A stretch of DNA of 64,000 nt, taken from assembly GCA_022695795.1 (NCBI GenBank), contig MU404072.1, positions 1 through 64,000 on the forward strand, given 5' to 3'. The notes beneath the pieces are model-generated. The model was given only the letters and a program-made list of their open reading frames with translations, was not told the origin of the DNA and made no database searches. Positions within the stretch are counted from its first letter, which is position 1. Each line of letters starts with the position of its first letter. This stretch comes from Biscogniauxia marginata (Eukaryota > Ascomycota > Sordariomycetes > Xylariales > Xylariaceae). This document shows, piece by piece, positions 1 through 11,493 of the stretch. Both the position numbers and the translations under genes were made by a program.

Positions 1-240
1 TTAATTTATTTAATTTATTTAATTTATTTAATTTATTTAATTTATTTAATTTATTTAATTTATTTAATTTATTTAATTTATTTAATTTATTTAAAATATT
101 AAATTAATAAATTTAATATTTTTAAAAAAAAAATAAAGTGTTTTAATATAATTATAAAACATTTTATTTATATATATATTAAATATAATTAATTATATAT
201 AAGTTATATATAATGTAATATAATAGGACGACGTTTTTTA
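1..240. repeat. AT-rich island with 9-bp tandem repeat
   Basis: Positions 1-93 are an almost perfect tandem array of a 9-bp unit (TAATTTATT). It is followed by nearly pure A/T sequence to about 225, with no reading frame. The abrupt change to balanced composition near 230 marks the edge of an AT island that probably continues outside the window. In filamentous ascomycetes such islands are usually RIP-degraded repeats; here that origin is inference, because no intact copy is visible for comparison. Confidence 0.8.
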
Positions 241-640
241 AGGTAGGAGTGCGGGGTACTCAACTTGATATGCATGTATATAACATGTACCGTAACAACC
301 ACCACATACCTAGCTCCTATTAGGTAGGTACCTAAGCCTTGGTTTAGGTAGTTTTATTGAGTTTTCTTCCCACGGGTCCTCTCCGATAGCCTTTACGGAT
401 GCCTGACAGCCTTCGCCTAACCTAAACAAGTACGGAAACCAATCTTCGTTTTGTACCTAGGTACTCTCTTCAAAACGTCACATACACTCAATGTCTACCC
501 CCGCCACTGCAACGGCGTCGGATAGCTTACGATTTTGCACGAGCTAATATGATGAGCCACAAAGCTCGGCAACATTCAACTCGTCTTGTCTCGTACGAAT
601 TGCTGGACCAAAAAGTTTTGATCACAACGACAGAGGGACC

Positions 641-1917
641 ATGCAGCTTGTCGGATCAAAGACGTCTCAACGCTTGGAGGAGATCGGGGAGGGTAGCGTA
701 TCTTTGCTTCCAACCGACCCAGAAGACATGGTACGTAAACCAGCGCTCCCCCTCCAGCACCGACTACGTGCGCAGCGTTCGACGGCTAAGCCACCCCGGC
801 CCAGTGGCATGCGAACAACCTGATCGGCCCCGAGGATGTCATCAAGGCTCACGCGATCCGGAAAGTCATCAATGAAACAAAGACCGGGAGCACCACCTCC
901 GAGCGTGTGCACACCGACCTGACCATCCGAGTCACCTCGACCTTCTTCGACCCGGCCGCGTCGCAGCTGCATGTCTCCGGCACTGTCATCGTCGAGAACA
1001 GCTTTGTCAATCTCGGCCAGTACCACACCCTCGACCTCGAACTCAACCGCCCCTTTACCATATGGAAGAAGTACGGCTGGGACTCGGTCGCAAGGGAGAC
1101 CCTCTCGGATGCCCTGAAGCAGGACAAAGAGGGCACTGTCGCTGCTGTCGTCATGCAGGAAGGCATCGCCAATATCTGCCTCATCACCGAGTACCGCACC
1201 GTTCTCAAGCAGAGGGTAGAGAGCACCATACCGAAGAAGCGCTCTGCCAGCTCGGACCAGGACTCTGGCATGCGACGCTTCTTCGACAAGACACTCTCGA
1301 CGCTGATCCGCAGCATAGACTTTGCCAAGCCTCGGCCCCTCCTACTAGCCAGTCCCGGGTTCGTAGCGGGAGACTTCAAGAAGTTCATCTCGGACGAGGG
1401 CACACGGAGAGGGGATAAGATGATGATGGCGATGGCCAAAGAGGCCACCGTGGTGCACTCGAGTTCGGGACATCTTCACAGCCTTAACGAGATCCTCAAG
1501 AGCTCCGAGGTGACGACAACAATGAAGGACATGAAGTTCTCCAAGGAGACAAGATTTATGGATGACTTTTTCGATAGGTTGCGCAAGGACGACGGTCGCG
1601 CCTGGTATGGCACTGGGCCGGTCGAGAAAGCGGTACAGGAGGGTGCCGTAGGACGAGGAGGTGGTGTATTGCTAGTCAACAACTCCCTCTTCCGGAGTCA
1701 GGACATCGCGACGCGGAAGAGATATGTCTCCATGGTTGATAAAGTCAGAGAGGACGGAGGGGAGGCCAGGATATTGAGCAGCGATCATGAAAGCGGACAG
1801 CGTTTAGATGCCCTGGGGGGCATCGCTGCGATCCTAACATACCCCATTTTAGACCTAGACGATGAGCAACATGGAATAGAGAATGGCCAAGCTGGAGAGG
1901 AGGATATGATAATATAA
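641..1917 (+). CDS. dom34: Dom34/Pelota mRNA surveillance and ribosome rescue factor
   Basis: Two exons, 641-730 and 805-1917, with a 74-nt intron (GTACGT...CCCAG), giving 400 residues, the normal Pelota length. The splice joins PEDM to WHANNLIGPEDVIK, the conserved N-terminal Sm-like domain that occupies the decoding site. The ATG at 641 fits the family because the protein begins MQLV like other Pelotas (M-K/R-L-V/I). The central domain follows (around residues 135-275). The C-terminal eRF1-like domain shows SLFRSQDIATRKRYVSMVD, the HESGQRLDALGGIAAIL block and an acidic tail. By family knowledge Dom34 works with the GTPase Hbs1 to split stalled ribosomes in no-go and non-stop decay, and it lacks the GGQ peptide-release motif, as seen here. 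It stands alone between two AT islands. Confidence 0.93.
731..804 (+). other. Intron of dom34
   Basis: A GTACGT donor follows the codons for PEDM, and the acceptor is CCCAG. Removing these 74 nt joins PEDM to WHANNLIG in frame, the order conserved in Pelota proteins. The upstream frame reads into unrelated sequence if it is kept. Confidence 0.9.
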
Positions 1918-2269
1918 ATGAATTAACCTGCGTGCTATCCGAAGACCGAGGCTGAGCCAGCAAAGAGTTCAAGTGCCAATGTTGCGACCCACGCATCCGT
2001 ACGTAGGTTACGAGGTGGGTAACGATACATCAGTCGGTGCAGAGGTGAAAACCCCGGGCAAAGTCTAATGACATTCGGTGCTATAACACTTACCTAGAAC
2101 AAATTCAACGTCAATTTCTCTTTCCCCCCTCCTTAACATATATATACCTAATTATATGTTAATATATACATATATATTGAATATAAGTAGTATATATCGG
2201 GTTTATTACTTATTAATTCGTGCTTTATATAAAATTAATAATTAAAGCTTAATAAAAAAATAATTAATA

Positions 2270-2366
2270 TTATTATTTATTATTTATTATTTATTATTTA
2301 TTATTTATTATTTATTATTTATTATTTATTATTTATTATTTATTATTTATTATTTATTATTTATTA
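2270..2366. repeat. 7-bp tandem repeat (ATTATTT)n
   Basis: About fourteen near-perfect head-to-tail copies of ATTATTT inside the AT-rich island. It is similar in style to the 9-bp array at the left end of the window but has a different unit. Confidence 0.85.
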
Positions 2367-2576
2367 TAAATTTTATAAATTTTAACTTTAAATATTAATT
2401 TTTTAAAAATAATAAAATAAAGCTTTTTTATATTATTTTTTATTTATATTTTATATTAAAATTATTAATTTTTTAATATTAATTTTTTTCGTTTTTATTT
2501 ATATTTAATTAAATAAAAAATTTAATTTTATATAAAAACTCGTTTTATTTGATAGAAAACTCTTTTTATATGTGAA

Positions 2577-2584
2577 TGACGTCA
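2577..2584. promoter_or_regulatory. CRE-type palindrome TGACGTCA
   Basis: A perfect TGACGTCA lies just after the AT island, about 580 bp upstream of the Dgr2-like start. This is the consensus for CREB/ATF-type bZIP factors (Atf1/Sko1 class in fungi). Whether it is used here is unknown; one 8-mer can occur by chance. Confidence 0.3.
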
Positions 2585-3166
2585 TCTACTTATAAAGTCA
2601 CAATGTGTGACACCGTACGATACAGTGCGAAATTGATCAATGACGGTTACCGCTGACGTTTACCCGCATTGAAGTGCGAGCCTGTTGATCGCGTCGATCG
2701 TCCGAGTTTCCTTTTTGTCTTTATTTGCGTCACCCATCTTTCGACGACATCTCCGAAAGTTGTTAGTTTTCAATATTCGATAGACAGATATCGCTTTTTG
2801 TTATGGCTTTCTAGTTAATAACCACATTCTATGATATTATTCTGAGCTTTTATTCATTGTACTTCCTCGGCAACTTTTCTGTCTCTTCTTTCGTCATCTT
2901 TGTACCTCAGTCCATTCACCTTGAACCCAGATCTGCGAAGCCGCAAGAGAGCTCGTCCGCCCGTCGACCTTAGACCGGCTGAAACAGTCGCCAACATCGA
3001 TCCGACACCACCGACCACGCTGTCCAATACATGGCCAGTGCCTAGCGATCCCTCTAGACACCGTGCTCTCGGCCAGCCAATATACCAACGTAGCTCACAG
3101 GGACAGCATGAGATGTGTTAGACGATTGTCCGATATCCCCGTCCAGTCGCGCGTAGATAATGGAAC

Positions 3167-6100
3167 ATGTCGACCTCTGCGATGGCGGCCACACAGGCCA
3201 GCGAAGGGACGTGTCCTCGCCAAAGGGACTCGAGCACCGCTTGCACTGATATAAGTTACGCCAGCCCGGATTCCCCTGCCGACGATTCGTCATCGCTGCC
3301 GTCGCCAGCTCCCTCTGAAGGAAGAGGTGCGTCTATCCGTATTCCTTCGACTTTGCCACCCCCTTCCCTGCCTCATCACCTGTGGTCAACCAAGATGTAC
3401 TCCACTGCGACAACCCCGGTAAGTTAGGGATTTGGCCCGGCTGAGTGTGCTGACAGGAGGCCCTACTAGGCACCAGCGTTCAGCAACCCACAGCTCCGGG
3501 CAAGAAGGGCCTCGCGATGCTCACACGCAAAGATACGGCTGGGAAGGATGCAAAGGAAACGAGGGACCCGAAAGCTGGCGCAAGAACCGGGTCACCAGTC
3601 CCACCTCCGTCGGCCATCGATCCATTGTCCCATGTATGTCTCCCCTATCTGCCCGTCGACTTGCTTGTCCGTCCGCGGCCTGACTCGCCCGCTACTTTTC
3701 CTAGCATATCTTCGTCAGGACCAATACGGACCGTTCTATTGCGTCGCGATTCCGCAACCCGGCGCGACCAGACAGCCCTGCCAATGAAGCGTTGCCTCGG
3801 CCGAGCTCCGACCTTTCTGCCAAACCCCCGGCGCCGCAAGTTGATACGCACAGAGACAAGAAGTACGCGCTTCTTGCGCTAGCCTGCCTACCTTCGCTCC
3901 GGATAAAAGGCGTATCGTGCTAATTCGTTTCGCGTGTTAGGAAAGGAGGGTCGTTCCTTAGTCGCCTAAGCATGATCGGCGGCAAGAAGAAAGGCGACGA
4001 TTTCTTCGACGACGCATCTGAAGTCGGTGTGCAAAGGACCGAGGGCGCCAATGCCGTCGTATTTTCCTCCGCCGTCGGGGCCGGCGGTTATATTCCACGC
4101 CACAAGGAGCCACCGCGGTACATCCGGGTCAGAGGGCACAACAAAAAGGTTAGAGAGTTCAACCGCATATTCCTCGCGCAGGAGCTTGTCGGAACCCGGC
4201 CCTCGTCTCAGGGCGGACAAGGAGGCTATCTGAACGGCGGTCTCGTAATCCAGGGGTTAGGGAGGAAGGAATCAGCTTCCGGGGGTCCTATCTGGGCTGT
4301 CGAGTTCAGCAACGACGGTAGATATTTAGCCACCGGGGGCCGCGATCGCGTCGTGCGCATATGGGCCGTTATTGCCACGCAAGAAGACAGAAAGGCATAT
4401 GAAGAGGAGAGTGCAACCCATACCAACGAAGAGCGCCTCAGCGCTCCCGTTTTCCGCACGGAGCCGGTCCGGGAGTTCACCGGGCATGCGGGGGATATTC
4501 TCGATCTGAGCTGGAGCAAGAACAACTTCCTCCTATCCTCATCCATGGACAAGACCGTTCGGCTGTGGCATATAAGCAGGCCAGAGTGTCTGTGTACATT
4601 CAAACACAAGGATTTTGTCACCTCCATCGCCTTCCATCCTCGAGATGACCGCTTTTTCCTCGCAGGATCTCTCGATTCCACACTACGGTTATGGAGTATT
4701 CCGGATAAGGCTGTCGCTTATTCGAGCCAGTTATCGGATCTCATCACGGCTGTTGCATTCTCTCCTGACGGCAGGACCGCCATTGCCGGTTGTCTCAACG
4801 GCTTCTGTATGTTCTACGAGACAGAGGGGCTCAAGTATCACACACAAATCCACGTGCGGTCCTCCCGTGGCAAGAATGCCAAGGGCAGCAAGATCACCGG
4901 CATTCAGACTATGCAGTTCCCTCCGGGAACGTCAGATGGCGCAATCAAAGTTCTTGTCACGTCGAACGATTCCCGAATCCGGATATATGACCTGAGTGAC
5001 AAGACTCTCGAAATGAAGCTCAAGGGCCACGAGAACTCGTGCAATCAGATCCGGGCCAGCTTCAGCGACGACGGAAATTATATTATATGCGGCAGCGAGG
5101 ATAGGCAGGCATTCGTCTGGTCATTGGGTTCCCTCAGCTCTGACAAGGAAAAGAGACCTTTTGAATATTTCGAGGCTCACTCTGACGTCGTAACAGAGGC
5201 CGTCTTCGCGCCGACAAAGACGCGTCAGTTTCTTCAGGCTTCCAACGATCCGATATTTACACTATGCAATCCTCCACCAGTGACACTACTAAGCAAGGAG
5301 GAATCGATCGTGACATTCATTCGTGACGACCAGTCAGAACATTCGGCTAAAATCAAGAAACCTGAAGAGTCGCCTGCCTTTATCGCACGTTCTGCCCATC
5401 ACGACGGCAACATCATCGTGACTACTGACCACGCTGGTCTTATCAAGGTATTCAGGCAGGACTGCGCCTTTGCCAAGCGTCGCCATGAGAGCTGGGAGAC
5501 CAGTTCCACGTTCTCTAAGAGGTTCGGCAGAGACGGACTGCTTAGCCGTACCGGCAGCATCGTCACACGCACGAGTGCCGGCAGCCGGGATCCTTATTCG
5601 CGGCGCGGGTCACTGACGCAGCCTCTACAGGTCAGCTCGGACAGAATCGACTCTTGGCGCCACGGAGTCGAAGGAACTCCTGGCAGGCCTGTCTCTATGA
5701 CCATCTCAACGCCTGCACGTAGTGAGAGGTCGCTGTCACCGATTAAGGCAGCACGGACTCCTATGATATCCGCCGCGGCTAATCCTGCGTCGGAGGCGAG
5801 GAGAAGGCCTTACACGAATACGCCGCCACCCGGCTACCCTACAAGCCCCACATCAAGTATCCGAACCAACCGGACGAATGACCAATCGGGCCTACGCGGA
5901 GAGGCATCAATGCCACCAACTCCGAGTTTCTCATTCCGATCGCTCGATGAGGATTCTGACGAGCTGCGCCTCGACCTAGTCGGCGCGAGCCATTCGTTTT
6001 GGAATCTCAACAAGTGGCGCAATATCGGCCATACGCGCGGGAATGGGCCTATTCTACCCTATGGTCTAGATCCGGCTTCTGGACATGGTCGCCCAACGGG

Positions 6101-6470
6101 TGGTTCTTTGCTGGCGCCGAATACAGGTGCAGTTAAGAAGAACCGGCGGAAGAGCACAGGGGCGGGCACAGGAGAAGCACAGAAGGACGACCATGCAGAA
6201 AAGGCTAACCGGCGAAAGAGCGTTCCGGTCGGAGCACGGCCAGCGCACGACGACGACAAAGAGAATGAGAACAGCCCAGCACCACCACCATCGTTGGTTC
6301 CCACACGCACGGAATCCTATATGAGTCAACTAAGCTCGGAATTCACCGCGAGTGACGATGGAGAGGAGATGGAGTGCTCAAAGTGTGGAAGTCGCGATTT
6401 CAGGGCTAAGAAAGTCAGTGGTCGGCAGAGATTATTGTGTGGTAGATGCGGACGGATGATAGACGCATAA
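3167..6470 (+). CDS. Dgr2/WDR44-like WD40 repeat protein with C-terminal zinc ribbon
   Basis: Five-exon model: 3167-3326, 3395-3418, 3470-3633, 3705-3862, 3941-6470, giving 1011 residues. All four introns (51-78 nt) keep phase. The junctions DPLSH/HIFVRTN and THRDK/KGGSFLSRLS read through smoothly into the long exon. The N-terminal third is Ser/Pro-rich and disordered. The linker FLSRLSMIGGKKKGDDFFDD precedes WD repeats at about residues 280-640 (GPIWAVEFSNDGRYLATGGRD, GHAGDILDLSW, KDFVTSIAFHPRDDRFFLAGS, GHENSCNQI). A Ser-rich tail follows, and the last ~30 residues hold two CxxC pairs (CSKCG, CGRCG) typical of a zinc ribbon. The layout matches fungal relatives of yeast Dgr2/YMR102C and human WDR44, whose roles are only partly known (membrane traffic or glucose-analogue response). 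The 24-nt exon 2 is the least certain part. Confidence 0.88.
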
Positions 6471-6763
6471 ATTTCGCTACGAGAACTCCGGCTGGCCAAC
6501 GCCGACGTTTATTTTCTTAGTAGCTGAGCAGGAGTGTTTGCGGCGTAGGGGAAGGGTATGTATGTGGGCGGCACTATCCGCAGTGAGTTCCTATAGCATC
6601 TCACTGGAGTTTGGGGTCCGAGAATTATTGATGGTACGGCCGTTTCAATTAAGATACTACCAGAGTCTAGGATACCGTATGCCATACCTATGTTCTACCA
6701 ATTGATATTCTCATTGACGCCTACAATCGATTCTTCCGAAATCCGGCCATTATACATACAATC
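6471..6763. other. Convergent 3' ends of the Dgr2-like and amidoligase genes
   Basis: A 293-bp gap between two genes pointing toward each other. It should contain both 3' UTRs and polyadenylation sites. No other feature is visible. Confidence 0.6.
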
Positions 6764-7784
6764 TCACTTTCTGCCAAACTTGTTCTTTGTCCCTGCCTGG
6801 GCAAACAGTCTCTCAACGCCACCAAGATTGCCAAAACCAGTAGCTTGCGCTCCAATATTGATCAGCCACCACAGGTCCTCCATGCTGACTTGACCATCGG
6901 GATTCAGCGCCGGGCCTTGCTCGATCGCTCCCGCTACGAAGCAAACCGCCAACTCGACCCATGTCACCGCCTCCTCGGCATTACAGCTGCCGGGTGCCTG
7001 GCGAAATTCGAGGGTGCCGATGCCGCTATCAAGCCCGGAAAAGTCCCACTTGTACACACCATGGACAAAGTCCTCCGTGTAGCCGTTGGCCCGGCCATAT
7101 GCGCTCTTAGCAGGAAAGAGACACATTGTACGGGCAATGGACGGGATATCCACACAGTAGTCGATATATTCGAAGCACTGTGGTAGGGATAGCAACTTGA
7201 GAGCTGGGTTGTTCCGATTGCTCTGACACCAATACGATGAAGCTCGGCTGGAAGGAAGCAAAGTATCGACGGCCGGCTCGAAGAAAAGGACGGCCTTAGC
7301 GATGGCAGCAAGCTGTGGCGTCTGCAGGGGAGGGGAGGTGGATAGGTGGATGTGGGTACTGCAGTTTGGCGACGGCGAGATAATGAAGCCGGATTTGAGG
7401 ACCATAAATATAGACGCCAGATCTGTCGTCCAAGCATAGCCGGATGTGAATATAGGAGAAACGAGCTCCAGCCCCCCTGCATATATGATAGTGACTCGGT
7501 CAGTACGGCGGCACGATTGGTCAAAATCCAGGAAGAGTTGAGCTTATAGGCTAACACAGATTCTTCCCGGCTTGTGCCGGGACAGTCACTTCTTGAGTGA
7601 TCGACCACTCGTAGTAGTTGTCGGCAGACTTCTCGTTGCCTTCGTTGAGGTGGTTGGGGATCCCAGCATTCTCCAGCCGAAGACTCAGCTCCGATGCCAG
7701 AAACTTCCAGGACTTGTGTGTCTTCGAGCGGCTACCGATGAGAAGTTCTATCTCGATTCCAAATTGAAAAACGTGGTTAGCCAT
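6764..7784 (-). CDS. Putative amidoligase (COOH-NH2 ligase fold) family protein
   Basis: Two exons on the minus strand, 7784-7556 and 7476-6764, with a 79-nt intron (GTTAGC...TGCAG), giving 313 residues. Splicing creates KNLWGLELVSPIF, which restores a family motif cut off by a stop in the unspliced frame. The N terminus MANHVFQFGIEIELLIG matches the FG-E-E opening of the Pfam putative amidoligase family. Further on are YYEWSITQE, STHIHLS (equivalent to the C/S-x-H-V-H motif), YIDYCVDIPSIARTM and LEFRQAPGS. These are ATP-dependent glutamine-synthetase-like ligases predicted to form amide bonds. In fungi they occur as solitary genes with unknown substrates. I chose the internal ATG because the conserved block begins there; an upstream in-frame ATG would add 40 hydrophobic residues. 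Confidence 0.82.
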
Positions 7785-9984
7785 AGTCGACGATGCAGAC
7801 GGGTGGAGCCTCGTGAGAAAGTAATGGGTGCCGAATATACAAGCAAAAGAGGCAATGTGCAGTAGACTGACTTTGAGGGGAATGAGGCCCCTAGCCTTTC
7901 TCAATACCTCCTTTCCCCTTCTTATAGTCGACCTCTAAGGAGCTGATCTTATCGGGCTTTGCCTTCGAGAGGATGGCTCTTGGAGACAAGAACCTACTAG
8001 TCCCTGAAACAGTTCAGTTCGTTTTCACGTGCATACTGTAGAGTATCGTTTTGTCGGAGCGCTAGTATGCCATGCTTCATTGGGGATCGCCATGCCTTCC
8101 TCACTACTGTTGGCCTATCCTTGGGCTCATGAACCATGGCTAACAGCTGCGAGGGGGAGGGCCTTATCGGGCTCGTCCAGCGCCAGTCACATCTCGCCTC
8201 TTCCTTCGGGTCGAGAAAAAAAAGGGGGGGCAAGTCAAGAAATAGCGGATGGTGAAACGAACGATTGATCATTTCCTAGATCAAAGCCGGACGACTGGCT
8301 ATTGCAATAACGGAGTCCTATGTCGAAGCGCTCATCTCCATGAAGGGGGCTCGGCTTCTTCAAGATTGCCCTTCCATGGATGCGCGGGACCGTTGGCTGT
8401 GGCAGATATCCTGGACTAACACAGAGGAACCCCCGTTTTCCCATCCCAACAACCCAAGGCCGTGGTAGCAGCGATGAGCGAGAGAGGTAGTACCAGACAT
8501 GATTCAACCGGTTGTCTAATACCAATCGGGGTCCATATTCCATATTCATAACCCAAAGACACAAAAACAGATAGGCGAGATGTGTATCTGATAAGTTTGA
8601 AACAGCCGTGCAATGCTTGAGGTTGAGCTTGCCAGCGATGTGTACATCCAGGGCCAATTACTGATTCCCAGTGGAGTTCAGTCTAGTTCCAGAGCAACGT
8701 GACTTTCCTCTATCGAGCGATATTTGGAACTTGATAAGACGGCCATGATGAAGGAGGCGTCCGAGCGAGGCGCTTCCTATTTTGGCATGTGCCCTTTTCC
8801 CATTGGCCTCGACGGGAACTGGGAGAGTATTGGGGTCCAAACTCATGAACTCTGCCGTTCTTTTTCGGTGTATCCGACATGGGTAGTAGCGACTATTTAA
8901 GCGCCGAGTCGATCGCCAGACCCTGCCCTGAACGTAGGTATCTTAGCGTCAGAGCCGCACAGGCGGACCAGATGTGAGGTGAAAGGTGTTGGTGTTACAC
9001 GCTAAGGATTTTCTTCCCTCATATAAGTAAAGGCACATAGTCTGGGGATCACTTGATCGCGAGAGGCTGCCGATGGGGTAGCAGCGGTGCCCCCCCCCCT
9101 CCTTGGCCTTCTGTGAAGATGTAATGTGGCGCTGGACGAGACCCTGAGCCTGGGCTACCGCCATCGTAAGCTTCGAGCATGGGATTTTAACGTCGGTAGA
9201 GTGCGAGCCTTGCATTGAGTCCAGCCCACTGGTCGACGTTTACATGTTTTTCACTAATAAACATCACAAAACATCCACAGAGGGTCGACGAGCTCAGGCG
9301 CGAAGGGGTGGTAGATTGAAACATCACTAACAATGGCTCATGTCGAAATCTCACAGGTACGTAGGTAAGAGACAGGATATCGTAGAAGCACATAACCAAG
9401 TAGGGGCCTGCTCTAGTAGCACAGAGTGCTTTTGAGCTACGGATATCGCCATTATGTTTTACTGAGGAAACACCTTAGAAGACGTTCTCCATCTTAAAAT
9501 AGGACGTATATCCATTATCATTCCTTTAGTTGAATTCGCCATGCAAGACAAAGCCAACGGTCGTCAATGTATCCAGCGATCCAGACATTTTCTCACAAGC
9601 TAGGCGCACGCTTAACAATACCCGATACGGTCTTATTCCCCCTGGAACCAACAGATGCCAGACTGCAAACATGCAAGGGCTGCGAGTCATCCGGACTGAT
9701 GTATCATGGGCCCAGAGCCCGGGCAGTGGCAAGGTACCGAAAGTCGCCGTTGTCGCCTATAAGTAATCTTCGGTGGTGCAGAGCGATGGCCAGACCTTCG
9801 GCATGCCCCATAGGCCAACCCGCTAAACTTGAAGACAAGTAAGCTTCGATGAAGAGGTCAAGGCTACCGAAGAGGAGATGAGAGTTGTAGCCCCGCCAGA
9901 CGTTATGTAGTAAGCTTAGTTGTGAACGGTTGCCAGAGACTAACGCACTCCCATTCTGGAGGGTTTCTACCTCTATATGTCCCG
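7785..9984. other. 2.2-kb stretch without a supportable gene
   Basis: Contains the amidoligase promoter side (to about 8300) and the 3' side of rrb1. Open frames up to 140 codons exist (e.g. 8235-8657 minus), but they show no family motif, no biased composition and no plausible splice partners. A poly-C run lies near 9091-9101. Nothing else is recognised. Confidence 0.5.
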
Positions 9985-11493
9985 CTATTTTCCGTGTATG
10001 CCATACACTACAGGTATGGGCCTGAAGATGCTAAACTCCTGGCCTGTTGAAACCAGCGTACCTGGTATCTGAGGGTGCCAGTGCACCTCTTTGGCATGTT
10101 CCGAGATGTGTTCGAAGAGGATCTGAGGCGGCATGTCCTTAACGCCAGCGGTGTCCTTACTCTCCTCATCGTCCAGTTCGACCGAGAGATCCCACAACGT
10201 GACCTTGTGGTCCCCGGCCGCGACGGCCACCATGCTATCATCAGTCGGATGCCACTCAATGCTTGTAATCTGTTCCTTGTGGTAGGCGAAGCTTGCTATG
10301 GGGCTGGGGGTATTCTGCGCTGCTCCTCCCTTCCACTGTCTCAAATCCCAGACTCCCCAGACGCCGTCATCGGCGCCAGTGGCGAGCAAATGGCTCGTGA
10401 GCCTCGACCAGGACATTACATTTACGTCGGTCGAGCTCACTTGGACTGTAAGGGCTGGTTTACGGCTCTTGCTCCGTACATCCCACACGCGGACTGTACC
10501 GTCACTCGATGCTGAAGCAAAGACGGATACCTCTTGAGGGCTCCATTGGATCTCTTCGACGCTACCAGTGTGGCCTTGGAATGCCCTCGTATCGGTAACC
10601 CAGCCTCCACCATCCGTGCGTGTGGTGGCATAGATCAGGCCATCGTTGTCTCCTGTCAAGAGCTTCCCATTGGGTACCAAGGGCGACCAATCAAGGGCGT
10701 ATCCCTCGGACTTGTGTGCCCGTATCGTAGAGATGGGCTTGTTCTGCTGGGGCGTGATGATGGTGCCGGGGTTGTCGAAGGACTCGAGGTAAGGCGTAAC
10801 ATCATGGATAAAGATATGGGAAGATTCTGTCATGGTGGCAGTCAAGGTAGTGGGGGGTTTAAGGGGGTCTTGGGCGGGAATCTGGTGGGCGCGTATCCGG
10901 TTCGTGGTAGACGTCAGCGGGATAGATTTAGACTCGAGGATCGGGTCAGAATCCTCGTCATCGTCGTCTTCGTCATCATCCGAATCCGAATCTTCCCCTC
11001 GCTGGTTGCGGCTCAGGCCGCTGAACTTCATGACCATCAATTGATTCTCCTTGGCTCGGCTGCTGTCAGCCTGCGTACCAGCGACGGTATACATGGTCGC
11101 AGGGTAGACCTTCTCTCGCTTATCACCGAGCCCGTCGCGGATGAAATCGAAGGATAGACAGGGCCAGGGCGTGCTGAGAGAGTGAAGCATCTCGTAAGTG
11201 CCCAGATCCGGCGCAAGGTGTTGGCCGTTCTCGAGCTTGTTGCGTCCGACGATAAATGTCCCATTCTCGCCGTCCACGGCGCCGGCAGCAGCACGTTCTT
11301 CCGCCTCGCGCTCGGCGTCTGGTCTTCCGTCGACGCCGGCCTCGAAAATCTCATCTTCGCTCTCAAATTCGTCCTCGAACTCGTCTTCGAATTCTCCCAT
11401 TTCCTTATCGTCGTCTACATCCATCGGCTCAGGACGATCGCCTCCTTTGAGAGGGTTGTCCCCAGCACCAGGCTCAGCTGAGCGTTTCGACAT
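9985..11493 (-). CDS. rrb1: Rrb1/GRWD1-type glutamate-rich WD40 ribosome-assembly protein
   Basis: A single exon of 502 residues. The start is MSKRSAEPGAGDNP; an in-frame upstream ATG at 11583 would add 30 residues with no resemblance to the family. Residues about 25-50 are strongly acidic (EFEDEFEDEFESEDE). Next comes the CAF1C/H4-binding-type segment around YEMLHSLSTPWPCLSFDFI, a second acidic run (DSDSDDDEDDDDEDSD) and WD repeats (HKSEGYALDWSPLVPNGKLLTGDNDG, GHTGSVEEIQWS, WHPTDDSMVAVAAGDHKVTLWD). Yeast Rrb1 is an essential nucleolar chaperone for ribosomal protein L3 and is needed early in 60S assembly; human GRWD1 is the counterpart. The tail (FSIFRPIPVVYGIHGK) runs slightly longer than the usual end after FR-I-x-V. 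Confidence 0.93.
   Translation of the reverse strand: MSKRSAEPGAGDNPLKGGDRPEPMDVDDDKEMGEFEDEFEDEFESEDEIFEAGVDGRPDAEREAEERAAAGAVDGENGTFIVGRNKLENGQHLAPDLGTYEMLHSLSTPWPCLSFDFIRDGLGDKREKVYPATMYTVAGTQADSSRAKENQLMVMKFSGLSRNQRGEDSDSDDDEDDDDEDSDPILESKSIPLTSTTNRIRAHQIPAQDPLKPPTTLTATMTESSHIFIHDVTPYLESFDNPGTIITPQQNKPISTIRAHKSEGYALDWSPLVPNGKLLTGDNDGLIYATTRTDGGGWVTDTRAFQGHTGSVEEIQWSPQEVSVFASASSDGTVRVWDVRSKSRKPALTVQVSSTDVNVMSWSRLTSHLLATGADDGVWGVWDLRQWKGGAAQNTPSPIASFAYHKEQITSIEWHPTDDSMVAVAAGDHKVTLWDLSVELDDEESKDTAGVKDMPPQILFEHISEHAKEVHWHPQIPGTLVSTGQEFSIFRPIPVVYGIHGK

Larger units (their letters stand above)
1918..3166. other. Intergenic region with AT-rich island (about 2100-2560)
   Basis: The first ~180 nt would be the dom34 3' end. 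From about 2125 to 2560 the sequence is nearly all A/T, without a reading frame, and includes a tandem array at 2270-2366. Balanced sequence resumes near 2570 and forms the promoter and leader of the Dgr2-like gene. A short frame at 2900-3121 has no family resemblance and I do not call it a gene. Confidence 0.7.

Noticed and set aside
8235..8657. 140-codon minus-strand ORF
   Set aside because: No recognisable motif, mixed composition, no splice partners and no neighbour context.
10534..11157. 207-codon plus-strand ORF opposite rrb1
   Set aside because: It lies wholly inside the WD40 coding region. The acidic codons read backwards give the Val/Ile/Ser runs; no family match.
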